Assembly (NCBI RefSeq): GCF_024714495.1
Contig: NZ_JAMZMJ010000002.1
Location: forward strand, 186,001-250,000
Source of the DNA: Marinoscillum pacificum
GTDB taxonomy: Bacteria > Bacteroidota > Bacteroidia > Cytophagales > Cyclobacteriaceae
Length of the DNA: 64,000 nucleotides
Reading direction: 5' to 3'
Shown here piece after piece: positions 63,867-64,000 of this stretch. The translations under genes and the position numbers were made by a program. The notes under the pieces were generated by a model. The model was not told the origin of the DNA. It worked only from the letters and a program-made list of their open reading frames with translations, and made no database searches. Every line of letters begins with the position of its first letter. Position 1 is the first letter of the stretch.

Positions 63867-64000
63867 TTAAATACCTAGCGCTTGACCTCCACCTATTTGG
63901 ATGGTCTCAGCAGTAATGAAAGAAGCGTCTTTTCCCGAAAGGAATGAAACGACAGAAGCTATTTCTTCAGGCTCTCCTAATCTTCCTAATAGGATGTTGT
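63867..64000 (-). CDS. Second short-chain dehydrogenase (partial, C-terminus only)
   Basis: The last 43 or so residues are visible, ending at a TAA (63867-63869). The segment NILLGRLGEPEEIASVVSFL, then SGKDASFITAETIQIGGGQA and LGI, is the typical SDR C-terminus (GRLGEPEEIA, then the TG/GG-rich tail). The catalytic part lies beyond the window. It precedes the complete SDR by 38 bp on the same strand and so probably belongs to the same operon, giving two dehydrogenases for one pathway. Confidence 0.8.
   Translation of the reverse strand, partial: NILLGRLGEPEEIASVVSFLSGKDASFITAETIQIGGGQALGI

Overview
The window is chromosomal DNA of a marine-type or gliding Bacteroidota, most like the order Cytophagales. 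Evidence: two SusC/SusD polysaccharide utilization loci (PULs), each with a hybrid two-component system (HTCS) regulator; a PorP/SprF protein; type IX secretion (T9SS) sorting domains of both type A and type B; Bacteroidota lipoprotein signals; and no obvious Shine-Dalgarno usage. No rRNA, tRNA, CRISPR array, transposase or phage gene was found. The species assignment is inference.

Layout. (1) 1-269: start of a mannose-6-phosphate isomerase, cut by the window edge. (2) 818-3703: secreted TPR-CHAT protein, whose stop overlaps the stop of a convergent four-gene operon (3700-10375, minus strand). That operon is a translationally coupled T9SS-type surface cassette: repeat protein with a peptidase S74 chaperone domain, type-B C-terminal-domain protein, PorP/SprF barrel, and an OmpA/PD40/LysM protein. 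(3) 10853-27709: PUL1, with susC-susD-susE/F-GH53-GH2-GH147-like on the minus strand and a divergent HTCS. The enzyme set points to beta-1,4-galactan, the side chain of pectic rhamnogalacturonan I. (4) About 27.8-31.5 kb: a run of short orphan genes with a REP-like repeat, cassette-like inverted repeats, a DUF2971-like gene and a protein combining HEPN and PD-(D/E)XK nuclease motifs. This is the most accessory-looking part of the window. (5) 31584-34655: AraC-type HTH/TPR membrane protein and a GT39-like membrane glycosyltransferase. (6) 34891-59278: PUL2, with susC-susD-binding lipoprotein-FAD oxidoreductase-clan A hydrolase-GH3-FAD oxidoreductase-GH3-cstA, then a separately terminated T9SS-exported clan A hydrolase, and a divergent HTCS. 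The GH3 enzymes suggest a beta-glucan-like substrate, but it cannot be named from sequence. (7) 59435-64000: minus-strand sugar-acid operon (two SDRs, KDG kinase, KDPG aldolase, NRAMP-fold transporter, gluconokinase), which feeds keto-deoxy sugar acids into pyruvate and glyceraldehyde-3-phosphate.

How it fits together. Each HTCS would sense a periplasmic oligosaccharide and switch on the divergent susC operon. SusCD import, surface or periplasmic enzymes trim, and monosaccharides enter central metabolism. In PUL2, two FAD oxidoreductases beside two GH3 enzymes, and a sugar-acid operon next door, raise the possibility that oxidised sugars are involved (inference).

The points most worth a second look are the HEPN/PD-(D/E)XK protein in its cassette-like setting; the NRAMP-fold transporter that has lost both metal-binding motifs and sits in a sugar-acid operon; the duplicated FAD/clan A/GH3 set; and the strong hairpins found at the same place in both PUL operons.
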